The translations under genes and the position numbers were made by a program. Below, in pieces: positions 20,401 to 28,245 of a DNA stretch of 64,000 nucleotides. Position 1 is the stretch's first letter, and each line of letters begins with the position of its first letter. The DNA is from Leclercia sp. S52 (lineage in GTDB: Bacteria; Pseudomonadota; Gammaproteobacteria; Enterobacterales; Enterobacteriaceae), in NCBI RefSeq assembly GCF_039727615.1, contig NZ_CP152474.1, positions 3,534,001 through 3,598,000 on the forward strand, given 5' to 3'. The notes under the pieces were generated by a model. That model did not search any database, was not told the DNA's origin, and saw only the letters and a program-made list of their open reading frames with translations.

Positions 20401-22423
20401 CGCGGATCAGGCGAACCTGCAAGCCCGAGACCGCTTTTTTCGCCCCGCTGGCATCGGCATAAACAATATCGAACCCGGCCTGGCTGTTCTCCTCAACAAT
20501 CGGCTGGTTGACGGTGGTATCGGTGCGGTAGTCATAGACCGCTTTGCTGGCGAACTGCGGACGGATGCCCGGCAGGGTCGCTGCCGGCCAGACGGCCTGT
20601 TCCGCCCGTCGGGTGACCGGTCGGCCACCGGACTCCAGCAGGCTGGCCTGCAAAACAACCTGCAGCGGAGAGTGGGTCTCTTTCCACTGGCTGTCGCTGC
20701 TCACCTGTCCACGCCCCTGCTCGTTGAGGGTTAACTGCACCTCATCAAGACTGCGGCTCAGGTTCTCTTCGGCGATATCCCCGAACTGGAAGCCCGGCAG
20801 GGCGGCGACGGCTTCACGCAGCGGACGTAAGAAGAGCTGGCCCTGCAGGCTGTTGCCGTTGGCGGGCGCGCCGTACAGGTAATATCCCACCACGTCGAAG
20901 GCGACAGGATCCTGCGGCGAAATTGGGGCTTTTTGCCCTTCAATATTCAGCGCCATGCGCTCCGGCATAAAGTCTTCGACGTGGAAATCCCACATCCGCT
21001 GCTGGTTATCGCCGGTGCTGGCGCGAACATGCCACATCCCGGTCTGAGCACCGCTTTCAAGCGGGTAGTCAAAGCGGTAAAGGCCGTTCGCGGGCTGGCT
21101 GACCACAGTGCGCGCCACCTGCCCGTCCGGGCGCAGCACCTCCAGCTTCACCGGCTGGTCAGGGAGCGGCTTGCCGTCGCTGTCGCGCAGCAGGCCGTTG
21201 AGGATCACCGTTTCGCCCGGGCGGTAGAGATCCCGCGGACCAAACATAAAGAACTGTTTAGTGAAGCCAGGCGCGCCGGAGATGGCGAACTCCGCCAGAT
21301 CCAGCGCCGGGAGGGTGAGATCCAGCAGCGTGGTCTGCCCGTCCTTGCGGGCGAGGAGCAGCGCGGCCTCTTTGTCGGTCTGTAACGTTGCGTGGCCGTC
21401 GGCGTCGCTGGTGGCCTGCGCCAGCGTCTGCCCTTTATCGTTGAGCAGCTGCACTTCGATAGCCGATTGCGCCGCGCCGTTCTCCAGGCTCTGGGTGAAG
21501 ATATCCAGCCGGTTATGGTAGCGGTGCGCAGAGAGGCCAATATCGCTGAGGGTAAACAGGGTGGCGGCGTTGCTGTAGTTGTAATGCCCGGCCTGATTCA
21601 TCACCGCGATATAGACGCCCGCCTGCTGTAACGGCTTGATATCCGCCAGCGGCAGGAGCAGTTTTTCACGGGTATTACGGGCCGGATTAAGGTCGAAACG
21701 ACCGGTGTAGACCAGATCCGCCATCTTCAGCAGATTGTCGGACTCCCAGTTGGTGAGCGAGTTGCGGTACTCCCACTGGCTGACAAAGGCCGCTAATGAT
21801 TCGGGTTTGACCCGGTAGAAATTCACATCGACGTTATTAACGTTCAGCGCCATCACCGGCAGCCCTTCCACCACCTTACCAGGCAGCAGCGAGCCGCGGC
21901 TGGCAAAGCCAACGCTCGGTTCAATGTCGCGGGTCGCGATCGCTTTTTCGACGTCGCTGCCAAAGGTACTTTTATTCAGCGCCAGCAGATCGCGCTCGAC
22001 GGTGACCACCAGGTTGCGGTTCGGCTCAAGATGGCGCAGGCGCAGCTCTTTCAGGTTCGGCGCCAGCTCCCAGGCACCATCGACTTTGCCGCTTTTTTTG
22101 TCGACCACGTGCACCGTGCGGGCAAAATCCTGCGAAGGATCGAGCGGCACCGAGAAGGTCAGCACCAGCGCGGCGGCCCCGTCCAGCTGGATCTCAGAGG
22201 CATCCAGCAGGGTCAGCGCTTTGCCCTGGCTAAGCGCAGCCAGCTTCTCCAGCGTGGCGTTGTCCGGCTTTGCCGGCACAGAGGCAGGCGCTGGCGTAGA
22301 CGTGGAAGCGGTGGCTGTGGCGGGTGCCACTGAAGAGGTCTTATCGTTACTGTCATCACAGCCGACAAGCGTGATGGTGGTAAGCAGCGCTATTGACAGC
22401 GCGGCAAGGCGAAACGGTTTCAT
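17456..22423 (-). CDS. yfhM: Bacterial alpha-2-macroglobulin lipoprotein YfhM
   Basis: Giant 1655-aa periplasmic lipoprotein (1653 aa in E. coli) that traps proteases through a thioester bond. The signal peptide ends in lipobox LVGC (Cys at residue 22), followed by Asp residues at +2 and +3 that favour inner-membrane retention, then a Ser/Thr/Pro/Ala-rich linker. MG-type beta-domains make up most of the chain. The thioester motif CLEQ is intact in YPYGCLEQTT, so it is the protease-trapping type. It lies immediately upstream of pbpC (1-bp gap); family knowledge suggests a joint role in defence and repair of the wall after outer-membrane damage. Confidence 0.97.
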   Translation of the reverse strand: MKPFRLAALSIALLTTITLVGCDDSNDKTSSVAPATATASTSTPAPASVPAKPDNATLEKLAALSQGKALTLLDASEIQLDGAAALVLTFSVPLDPSQDFARTVHVVDKKSGKVDGAWELAPNLKELRLRHLEPNRNLVVTVERDLLALNKSTFGSDVEKAIATRDIEPSVGFASRGSLLPGKVVEGLPVMALNVNNVDVNFYRVKPESLAAFVSQWEYRNSLTNWESDNLLKMADLVYTGRFDLNPARNTREKLLLPLADIKPLQQAGVYIAVMNQAGHYNYSNAATLFTLSDIGLSAHRYHNRLDIFTQSLENGAAQSAIEVQLLNDKGQTLAQATSDADGHATLQTDKEAALLLARKDGQTTLLDLTLPALDLAEFAISGAPGFTKQFFMFGPRDLYRPGETVILNGLLRDSDGKPLPDQPVKLEVLRPDGQVARTVVSQPANGLYRFDYPLESGAQTGMWHVRASTGDNQQRMWDFHVEDFMPERMALNIEGQKAPISPQDPVAFDVVGYYLYGAPANGNSLQGQLFLRPLREAVAALPGFQFGDIAEENLSRSLDEVQLTLNEQGRGQVSSDSQWKETHSPLQVVLQASLLESGGRPVTRRAEQAVWPAATLPGIRPQFASKAVYDYRTDTTVNQPIVEENSQAGFDIVYADASGAKKAVSGLQVRLIRERRDYSWNWSESDGWQSQFDQKDLIEGEQALDLAADETGKVSFPVEWGSYRLEVKAPDETVSSVRFWAGYSWQDNSDGTGAARPDRVTMKLDKPAYQPGDTIRLHIAAPAAGKGYAMIESSEGPLWWKEIDVPAEGLDMTIPVDKAWKRHDLYLSTLVVRPGDKSKSATPKRAVGLLHLPMGDESRRLSIALDNPQKMRPNQTLAVKVKASVKEGATPQKINVLVSAVDSGVLNITDYVTPDPWQAFFGQKRYGADIYDIYGQVIEGQGRLASLRFGGDGDELKRGGKPPVNHVTIIAQQAQPVELDANGEGTVSLPIGDFNGELRLMAQAWTDDDFGSSESKVVVAAPVITELNTPRFLASGDNARLTLDLTNLTDKPQTLNVALTAGGNLALEGAQPQPVQLAAGERSTLFIPVRALDGYGEGEIAAQVSGLTLPGETFAPQQKSWKIGVRPAFPAQTVNSGTMLKPGESWHAPEQHLANFSPLTLQGQLLLSGKPPLNLARYIRELQAYPYGCLEQTTSGLFPSLYTSAAQLSALGIKGDSDEKRRAAIEIGISRLLQMQRTDGGFALWDKNGPEEYWLTAYVTDFLVRAGEQGYSVPADAVNNANNRLLRYLQDPGMMAVRYSEDTQGSRFAIQAYAALVLARQQKAPLGALREIWERRAQAKSGLPLMQLGLGLKLMGDAPRSQQALDLAIKTPRSETQSWMADYGSPLRDNAMMLSLLEEYNLLPDAQSTLLNVLSQQAFSQRWLSTQESNALFLAGRSLQNLSGQWQATTLLAEGNLKGDKPQMQNLNADQLAALQVTNTGTAPLWVRLDSSGYPQYAPQPASSVLKIERQILATDGSSKSLSSLKSGELVLVWLNVTASQNVPDALVVDLLPAGLELENQNLASSSASLQESGSEVQNLLSQMQQADIQHMEFRDDRFVAAVPVNEGQPVTLVYLARAVTPGTYAVPVPLVESMYVPQWRATGAASGPLIVVP

Positions 22424-22709
22424 CCTTTATCCCTGGCCTTGCGGGCCTGTTGGTCGTCGTCGGGTTAAGTATTATCCGCAAGTTTCATTAATACAAAAGC
22501 GTTGATTCCAATTCTGGACAACGCCTCGCAAAGTTTTGTGTGCCAATAAAGATTCCGTTGCTGGCGCGATCACAGCGTTCAAGGTTACATGTGACCTTTG
22601 ACGTCATTTGTTTTTAAAACAACAGGATAGCTGGATAAGTTCATGCTTGAACTGCTAATTTTAATGCTATGACGCACCCTGAGTGCGCGGTTCAATAAGA
22701 GAGAACGAC

Positions 22710-24254
22710 ATGAAACGAGCCGTGAACGCCCTACAAAATTTCGGAAAATCACTGTACGGACCGGTACTTATCCTGCCTATTGTCGGTCTTTTCATCGCTT
22801 TTGGTAATGTGTTGGGTAACGGCGCCCTTGCCGGTTATCTGCCGTTCCTCGGTCATCCGCTGATCCAGAGCATCGGCCAGCTGATATCAAAATCTGCCGT
22901 CTCGGTGCTGGTGAACCTGGCACTGGTGTTTGCCGTGGGGATCCCCATTGGTCTGGCAACGCGTGATAAAGGTTACGCGGCGCTGATTGGCCTGGTGACC
23001 TTCGTGGTGTTTATCAACGCCATGAACGTGACCCTGAATCTGCAGGGCGCGCTGGCCCCGGCGGACCAGATGAAAGCCGCCGGACAGAGCATGGTGCTCG
23101 GCGTACAGGTGCTGGAGATGGGCGTGTTTGCCGGGATCCTCACCGGGGCGCTGTCAGGTTACCTGTATAACAAATACTCCGGGGTGCAGTTTAACGGCGC
23201 GATGGCGATCTACTCGGGGCACTGCTTCGTCGCCATTATTATGCTGCCGGTCTCGATGCTGCTCGGGGTAGTAATGAGCGAGCTGTGGCCGTTTGCCCAG
23301 CACGGGATCAGCACCATGGCGCTGGCCATCAAAGGCTCCGGAGCGTTTGGGGTGGCGATATACGGCTTCCTTGAGCGCATCCTGGTGCCAACCGGCCTGC
23401 ACCATCTGGTCTATACCCCCTTCCTCTATACCGAGCTGGGCGGTACCCAGGAGGTCTGCGGTGCCACCTACCACGGCGCGCGCAACATCTACTTTGCCGA
23501 GATGGCCTGTCCGGACGTGAAACAGCTCAGCAGCACCGCGGTGTGGGATGCCCGCGGCATCAGCAAGATGTTTGGTCTGCCTGCCGCCGCGCTGGCGATG
23601 TATGTCACCGCCAAACCGGAGCGTAAAGCCGCGGCGAAAGCGATTCTGATCCCGGCCGCGCTCACCTCCCTGCTGGTGGGTGTCACCGAGCCGATTGAGT
23701 TCTCCTTCCTGTTCGTCGCCCCGCTGCTGTTTGTGGTGCACGCGGTGCTGACCGGGATCGGCATGATGCTCTTTTATCTGCTGGGCGTTCACGCCATCGG
23801 GGCCAACGGCATCATCGATTTCATTCTCTATAACCTGCCGCTGGGCACCGAAAAATCCAACTGGCCGATGTACATCCTGGTCGGGCTGATCATGTTCGCC
23901 CTCTACTTCGTGATCTTCCGCTTCCTGATCCTGCATTTCCGCATGAAGACCCCGGGACGCGAAGAGGAAGATCAGGAGACCCGTCTGTACAGCAAGCAGG
24001 AGTATCAGGCGAAAGGCAGTAATGATGGCCTGGGCGAGGCGATTGTCGTCGGCCTCGGCGGACGTGAAAACATCGAGGTGGTGGATAACTGCTATACCCG
24101 CCTGCGCGTTACGGTCAAAGACGTTGCCATCATCGACGAGCCGCGGCTCAAGGCGACGGGCGCGAAAGGCATTATCAAGCAAGGTAACAACGTTCAGGTG
24201 GTCTACGGGCTGCATGTCAAAAAAATGCGAGAAGCGGTCGAGACGGTTCTCTGA
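22710..24254 (+). CDS. Alpha-glucoside PTS permease, EIIBC
   Basis: Sugar-specific phosphotransferase permease of the glucose/alpha-glucoside family, about 514 aa. The N-terminal EIIC part is multi-spanning (from GPVLILPIVGLFIAFGNVLGN on) with GLHHLVYTPF and the GVTEPIEFSFLF signature. A cytosolic linker of charged residues leads to the EIIB domain, whose phosphorylated Cys sits in VDNCYTRLRV. No EIIA is encoded nearby, so phosphate probably comes from the general EIIA-Glc. ATG at 22710 was chosen because it aligns with the family's N-terminus and has AGAGAG upstream. Substrate is inferred from the neighbouring 6-phospho-alpha-glucosidase. This operon is divergent from yfhM and absent from E. 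coli at this site. Confidence 0.9.
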   Translation: MKRAVNALQNFGKSLYGPVLILPIVGLFIAFGNVLGNGALAGYLPFLGHPLIQSIGQLISKSAVSVLVNLALVFAVGIPIGLATRDKGYAALIGLVTFVVFINAMNVTLNLQGALAPADQMKAAGQSMVLGVQVLEMGVFAGILTGALSGYLYNKYSGVQFNGAMAIYSGHCFVAIIMLPVSMLLGVVMSELWPFAQHGISTMALAIKGSGAFGVAIYGFLERILVPTGLHHLVYTPFLYTELGGTQEVCGATYHGARNIYFAEMACPDVKQLSSTAVWDARGISKMFGLPAAALAMYVTAKPERKAAAKAILIPAALTSLLVGVTEPIEFSFLFVAPLLFVVHAVLTGIGMMLFYLLGVHAIGANGIIDFILYNLPLGTEKSNWPMYILVGLIMFALYFVIFRFLILHFRMKTPGREEEDQETRLYSKQEYQAKGSNDGLGEAIVVGLGGRENIEVVDNCYTRLRVTVKDVAIIDEPRLKATGAKGIIKQGNNVQVVYGLHVKKMREAVETVL

Positions 24255-24265
24255 AGGAGATAAAC

Positions 24266-25633
24266 ATGATTACACCCCCATTTATTCTCTCTATCGCCGG
24301 TGGCGGCAGCACCTATACGCCCGGGATTGTGAAAAGCCTGATGGTGCAGCTGGACAAATTCCCGCTGGCCGAGATTCGCCTCTACGACATTGATGCCGCG
24401 CGGCAGAACACCATCGCCCCGGTGGTGGAGAAGGTGATTCGCGATCACAGCCAGAGCATCAAATTTATCGTCACCAGCGACCCGGAGGTGGCTTTCAGCG
24501 GGGCCCATTTTGTCTTCGCCCAGATGCGCGTCGGCCAGTACAAAATGCGCGAGCAGGATGAGAAGATCCCCCTGCGTCACGGCGTCGTCGGCCAGGAGAC
24601 CTGCGGCCCGGGCGGGCTGGCGTACGGCCTGCGCACCATCCTGCCAATGGTTGAGCTGATCGACATGGTTGACCGCTATGCCCATGAGAAGGCGTGGATC
24701 GTTAACTACTCCAACCCGGCGGCCATCGTCGCCGAGGGCGTGCGCCGCCTGCGCCCGAATGCCCGGGTATTGAATATTTGCGATATGCCGGTAGCGGCGA
24801 TGCGTAACATGGGGGCCATTCTGGGTGTGGATCGCCACAAGCTGGAGGTGGACTACTTCGGCCTGAACCATTTCGGCTGGTTTACCCGCGTGCTGGTGGA
24901 TTGCGAGGATAAATTGCCGGAGCTGCGTCGCCATGTCGCCAGATTTGGTCTGCTGACCGAAGACGCGGCCAAAACCGACCCGCAGCACTCGGATCCGTCG
25001 TGGGTGAAAACCTGGCGCAACATCAAGCCGATCATGGATAACTTCCCGGAGTATCTGCCGAACCCGTATCTGCAGTACTACCTGATGCCGAATCAGATCG
25101 TGGAACATCAGAACCCGGACTACACCCGTGCCAACGAAGTGATGAACGGTCGCGAGAAAAAGCTCTTTGCCGCCGCCGAAGAGTATAAACAGACCGGGAT
25201 CCTGCCGGATGCGTTCCACGTGGGGGTGCACGGCGAGTTTATCGTGGATGTGGCCCGTTCACTGGCGTTTAACCTGCGCCAGCGCCACCTGGTGATGGTG
25301 GAAAACCGGGGGGCGATCGTCAACCTGCCTTACGACGCGATGGTTGAGGTCCCGGCCTATATCACAAGCGTTGGTCCAGAGCCGATCCGCATCGGCCAGG
25401 TACCGCTGTTCCACCAGACTCTGCTGCAACAGCAGCTGGCGTCCGAGCAGCTGCTGGTGGAAGCCACCATTGAAGGCAGCTACGAGAAAGCGCTGCAGGC
25501 GTTCACCCTGAACCGCACCGTGCCAACCATGGAACATGCGAAGGCGATTCTGGATGAGATGATTGAGGCCAACCGGGAATACTGGCCTGCGCTGCAAAAA
25601 GCCTGGCAGGATGGGGAAGCGGTGAAAAAATAA
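24266..25633 (+). CDS. 6-phospho-alpha-glucosidase, GH4 family
   Basis: NAD- and metal-dependent glycosidase that cleaves 6-phosphorylated alpha-glucosides such as maltose-6-P or sucrose-isomer phosphates by an oxidation-elimination mechanism. The NAD-binding turn is IAGGGSTYTPG at residues 9-19; the GH4 metal ligands are Cys172 and His202 (NICDMP and LNHFGW). The CDMP motif marks the alpha-glucosidase branch of GH4, as opposed to the CNVP of the beta branch. 455 aa is typical. A strong AAGGAGA ribosome site sits before the ATG, 11 bp after the permease stop, so the pair is an operon. Exact sugar range cannot be told from sequence. Confidence 0.92.
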   Translation: MITPPFILSIAGGGSTYTPGIVKSLMVQLDKFPLAEIRLYDIDAARQNTIAPVVEKVIRDHSQSIKFIVTSDPEVAFSGAHFVFAQMRVGQYKMREQDEKIPLRHGVVGQETCGPGGLAYGLRTILPMVELIDMVDRYAHEKAWIVNYSNPAAIVAEGVRRLRPNARVLNICDMPVAAMRNMGAILGVDRHKLEVDYFGLNHFGWFTRVLVDCEDKLPELRRHVARFGLLTEDAAKTDPQHSDPSWVKTWRNIKPIMDNFPEYLPNPYLQYYLMPNQIVEHQNPDYTRANEVMNGREKKLFAAAEEYKQTGILPDAFHVGVHGEFIVDVARSLAFNLRQRHLVMVENRGAIVNLPYDAMVEVPAYITSVGPEPIRIGQVPLFHQTLLQQQLASEQLLVEATIEGSYEKALQAFTLNRTVPTMEHAKAILDEMIEANREYWPALQKAWQDGEAVKK

Positions 25634-25663
25634 GGGCTTGCTCGCGAGTTGAACGTGGTTCGC

Positions 25664-25691
25664 TTGTCGGTGTCAGAAAAAACACCGACAA
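25664..25691 (+). other. Perfect hairpin between the glucosidase gene and sseA
   Basis: TTGTCGGTGT/ACACCGACAA arms (10 bp) with loop CAGAAAAA. No T run follows; instead the next bases include the palindrome TCCATCAATGGA. It could be a stabilising 3' end for the PTS operon or an attenuating leader for sseA. Confidence 0.5.
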
Positions 25692-25722
25692 TCCATCAAT
25701 GGATTCATTAATGGAGGCACCC

Positions 25723-26568
25723 ATGTCCACCTCATATTTTGTCGCAGCCGAGTGGCTGATTGAGCACAGTGAAGACCCTGAAGTCCAGATCCTCGACGCG
25801 CGCATGGCGCCGCCAGGCCAGGAGCATCGTGACGTTCCCGCGGAATACCGCGCCGGGCATCTGCCGGGTGCGGTATTTTTTGATATCGAAGCCCTCTCCG
25901 ATCACACCTCTCCCCTGCCGCACATGATGCCGCGTCCGGAAGCCTTTGCCGTGGCGATGCGCGAGCTGGGCGTTAGCAGCGACAAGCATCTGGTGATTTA
26001 CGATGAAGGGAATCTCTTCTCCGCCCCACGCGCGTGGTGGATGCTGAAAACCTTTGGCGTCGAGAAGGTGTCGATTCTGGCGGGCGGTCTTGCCGGCTGG
26101 CAGCGGGCTGAGTTACCGCTCCAGCAGGGCGATGTCTCTCTGCCGGATGGCGATTTTGAAGCCACCTTCGATGCCGGAGCGGTCAAGCGCGTCACCGACG
26201 TGCTGCTGGCAAGCCACGAGCAGACGGCGCAGATTGTCGATGCCCGCCCTGCCCCGCGCTTTAACGCCGAAGCCGACGAGCCGCGCCCGGGTCTTAAGCG
26301 CGGCCATATCCCCGGCGCACGTAACGTGCCCTGGGGCGACCTGGTCTTCGAGGGTGAACTGAAAACCACCGACGAGCTGCGGGAGATTTTCTCTCGTCAG
26401 GGGGTGGATCTGCATCAGCCGATCGTCGCCAGCTGCGGCTCCGGCGTGACCGCCTGCGTTGTCATTCTGGCGCTGGCGACCCTCGGCAAAACCGACGTCA
26501 CGCTGTACGACGGCGCGTGGAGCGAATGGGGTGCCCGGGACGATCTGCCGGTTGAACCGACCCCGTAA
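25723..26568 (+). CDS. sseA: 3-mercaptopyruvate sulfurtransferase SseA
   Basis: Tandem-rhodanese enzyme that moves sulfur from 3-mercaptopyruvate to thiol acceptors or cyanide. The N-terminal inactive rhodanese domain contains LPGAVFFDIEALSDHTSPLPHM; the C-terminal domain carries the catalytic Cys238 in the mercaptopyruvate-type loop CGSGVT. ATG at 25723 has GGAGG eight bases upstream and aligns with E. coli SseA (281 aa both); an in-frame ATG at 25699 has no such support. Unlike in E. coli, it follows an alpha-glucoside PTS operon and overlaps the regulator gene after it. Confidence 0.96.
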   Translation: MSTSYFVAAEWLIEHSEDPEVQILDARMAPPGQEHRDVPAEYRAGHLPGAVFFDIEALSDHTSPLPHMMPRPEAFAVAMRELGVSSDKHLVIYDEGNLFSAPRAWWMLKTFGVEKVSILAGGLAGWQRAELPLQQGDVSLPDGDFEATFDAGAVKRVTDVLLASHEQTAQIVDARPAPRFNAEADEPRPGLKRGHIPGARNVPWGDLVFEGELKTTDELREIFSRQGVDLHQPIVASCGSGVTACVVILALATLGKTDVTLYDGAWSEWGARDDLPVEPTP

Positions 26569-27338
26569 TGGATAACCGTCTGGCGACACTGTTAACGCGC
26601 GGGGAGTCTCTGACCCGCGCAGAGTATCGCGTACTGGCCCATCTCACCGAGCATCCCCTGCTGGTGGGGCATATTCGGGTGCGGGAGCTGGCGCAGGCGA
26701 CCTTTGTCTCCACCGCCACCATTATGCGCCTGTGCCGCAAGCTGGGGTTTAGCGGCTTTAGCGAGTTCATCTGGCACTGCAAGCAGCTGTTGAGCGATAC
26801 CCCGCACATCGCCGCCGAAACCCGACCGCCCGATGAATTACCCGCGCTCTTTAATCAGTTTATCGCCAACTATCAGCAGACCTTTCAGTGGGCCACGGCG
26901 GAGAAACGTCGCCGGTTTGCCGAACTGCTGCGCGACAAGGAGAGCTTTTTCCTCTACGGCGCGGGCTTCTCCTATCTGTTTGCCGAGTACCTGACCAAGA
27001 AACTGCAGGTGCTGGGCAAGACGGCGTTTATCTCCGGCCCTGGCGACAGCCGCAATATATTTCTCAGCAACGCCTCGCGCTATCAGGTGTTTATCGCGGT
27101 CTCGCGCAGCGGGGAAACGGAACAGGTGCTGGATAAGGCGCGGATCGCGCAGAACGTGGGGATGACGGTGGTGGCCTTTACCCGGGCGTCGGCGAATAGC
27201 CTGGCCGGGATGGCGGATCTCCATTTTGCCCTGTACGACGAAGCGGTGCATTTCGCCGCCGACGCCGCCGGGATCACATCGTTTGAGTCGAACCTGGTGC
27301 TGCTGATGGATTTACTGCTGCTGGAAGCAACGGGGTGA
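26568..27338 (+). CDS. MurR/RpiR-family transcriptional regulator (HTH-SIS)
   Basis: 256-aa sugar-phosphate-responsive regulator. The N-terminal RpiR helix-turn-helix (VRELAQATFVSTATIMRLCRKLGFSG, about residues 40-65) is followed by a SIS sugar-isomerase-fold domain (YGAGFSYLFAEYLTKKL and SRSGETEQVLDKA). Its ATG shares the final A of the sseA stop codon (TAATG), implying translational coupling. The likely target is the alpha-glucoside PTS operon two genes upstream, since GlvR-type regulators of such operons belong to this family; the ligand would be a 6-phospho-sugar. That target is an inference from neighbourhood. Confidence 0.88.
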   Translation: MDNRLATLLTRGESLTRAEYRVLAHLTEHPLLVGHIRVRELAQATFVSTATIMRLCRKLGFSGFSEFIWHCKQLLSDTPHIAAETRPPDELPALFNQFIANYQQTFQWATAEKRRRFAELLRDKESFFLYGAGFSYLFAEYLTKKLQVLGKTAFISGPGDSRNIFLSNASRYQVFIAVSRSGETEQVLDKARIAQNVGMTVVAFTRASANSLAGMADLHFALYDEAVHFAADAAGITSFESNLVLLMDLLLLEATG

Positions 27339-27350
27339 GGCTCACCCCGT
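27330..27350 (+). terminator. Hairpin at the convergent regulator/sseB junction
   Basis: A 21-bp near-perfect palindrome (ACGGGGTGAG, one central base, CTCACCCCGT) spans the TGA stop of the RpiR-type gene. It has no T run, and lies 7 bp before the end of the convergent sseB. It is a candidate two-way transcription block. Confidence 0.5.
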
Positions 27351-27356
27351 AAGGGT

Positions 27357-28133
27357 TCAGATAATACGGTTGTTTTTGAAATCGCGCAGGAAGCCACCCC
27401 AGCGACGTTCATAGAACGGCGTGATGTGCTCGGTGATAAAGTGGCTGATGCCCTTCTCGCCTTTTACGACCCGGCAGATATCGATCGGCTCGTCGCCCGG
27501 CAGGGTGTCGGTCGCCACGCTGCCCGCGGCCTGAATGATGTCATCGATCTCACCATCCGCCTCAATGCCGATCAGCAATACCGGCTGTTCGTCGGCCTGC
27601 TCTTTAATCGAGCAGAGAAACGCGCGCTTGACCGGTTTGATGGTTTTGAACAGGGTGGTCAGGGAGTCGATCATCTGCGCCGGTGGCTCGGCCACTTCCG
27701 ACAGCAGCAGCGACTCACCGCCCTCCAGCACCTCCTGGGTGCTGAGCGGGTTACCCTCTTCGCCAATCAGGTGGCTGATTTCGCGCGGGGTGAACTCTTT
27801 CCCGGTCGGCAGTTTGGCGTTCAGAAACAGGGTTTCGCCCAGCGTCATCTCAAACAGGGTGCGCACCGGCATCACCACGAACGCCTGCTCATCTTCAACC
27901 GCTTCCTGTAAGGCCTCCAGCGAGGAGAAGAACGGGATCACCGAGGTGCCGTCGTCCTTTTCCCAGTGCAGCAGATCCAGCGCACTGTCCTCAACAACCT
28001 GCTCACCTTCCGCCGCGGTGCCGGGCACCCAGACGGTGGACTCCAGCAGAGTGCGGAAAAATGCCGGACGATGAGCGGGCTCGGTGGCCGCTTTCTCCAG
28101 CAGGGTTTCTAATTCGTTTTTGGTTTCTGACAT
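27357..28133 (-). CDS. sseB: SseB family protein (enhanced serine sensitivity)
   Basis: 258-aa cytosolic protein with the SseB N- and C-terminal domains (TLLESTVWVPGTAAEGE, then FVVMPVRTLFEMTLGE and a C-terminal HFITEHITPFYERRWGGFL). It is near-identical to E. coli SseB, which was named for a serine-sensitivity phenotype; molecular function is unknown. The start at 28133 (MSETKNELE) aligns with E. coli; an upstream in-frame GTG/ATG extension from 28184 lies in repeat DNA and is not supported. Confidence 0.95.
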   Translation of the reverse strand: MSETKNELETLLEKAATEPAHRPAFFRTLLESTVWVPGTAAEGEQVVEDSALDLLHWEKDDGTSVIPFFSSLEALQEAVEDEQAFVVMPVRTLFEMTLGETLFLNAKLPTGKEFTPREISHLIGEEGNPLSTQEVLEGGESLLLSEVAEPPAQMIDSLTTLFKTIKPVKRAFLCSIKEQADEQPVLLIGIEADGEIDDIIQAAGSVATDTLPGDEPIDICRVVKGEKGISHFITEHITPFYERRWGGFLRDFKNNRII

Positions 28134-28156
28134 AGGTATTCCAGATGTTGCATTTT

Positions 28157-28238
28157 CCCCCCTCACCCCGGACCTCTCCCTCAAGGGAGAGGGAGCAAAC
28201 CATTCCCTCTCCCCGTGGGAGAGGGCTAGGGTGAGGGC
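28157..28238. repeat. Composite palindromic repeat, CCCTCACCC type
   Basis: Two inner hairpins (CCTCTCCCT/AGGGAGAGG at 28173-28192 and CCCTCTCCC/GGGAGAGGG at 28205-28225) sit inside an outer inverted pair CCCTCACCCCGG at 28160-28171 and CTAGGGTGAGGG at 28226-28237. A third copy of the unit is at 35360-35397. It behaves like a REP-type intergenic repeat. Confidence 0.8.
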
Positions 28239-28245
28239 AAAATAA

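Noticed and set aside
22424..22709. CRP site or promoter between yfhM and the PTS permease
   Set aside because: A TGTGA half-site occurs near 22590 but the second half does not match; no convincing -35/-10 pair.
23154..24215. 353-codon minus-strand frame opposite the alpha-glucoside permease
   Set aside because: His/Gln-rich composition typical of an antisense shadow of a membrane-protein gene.
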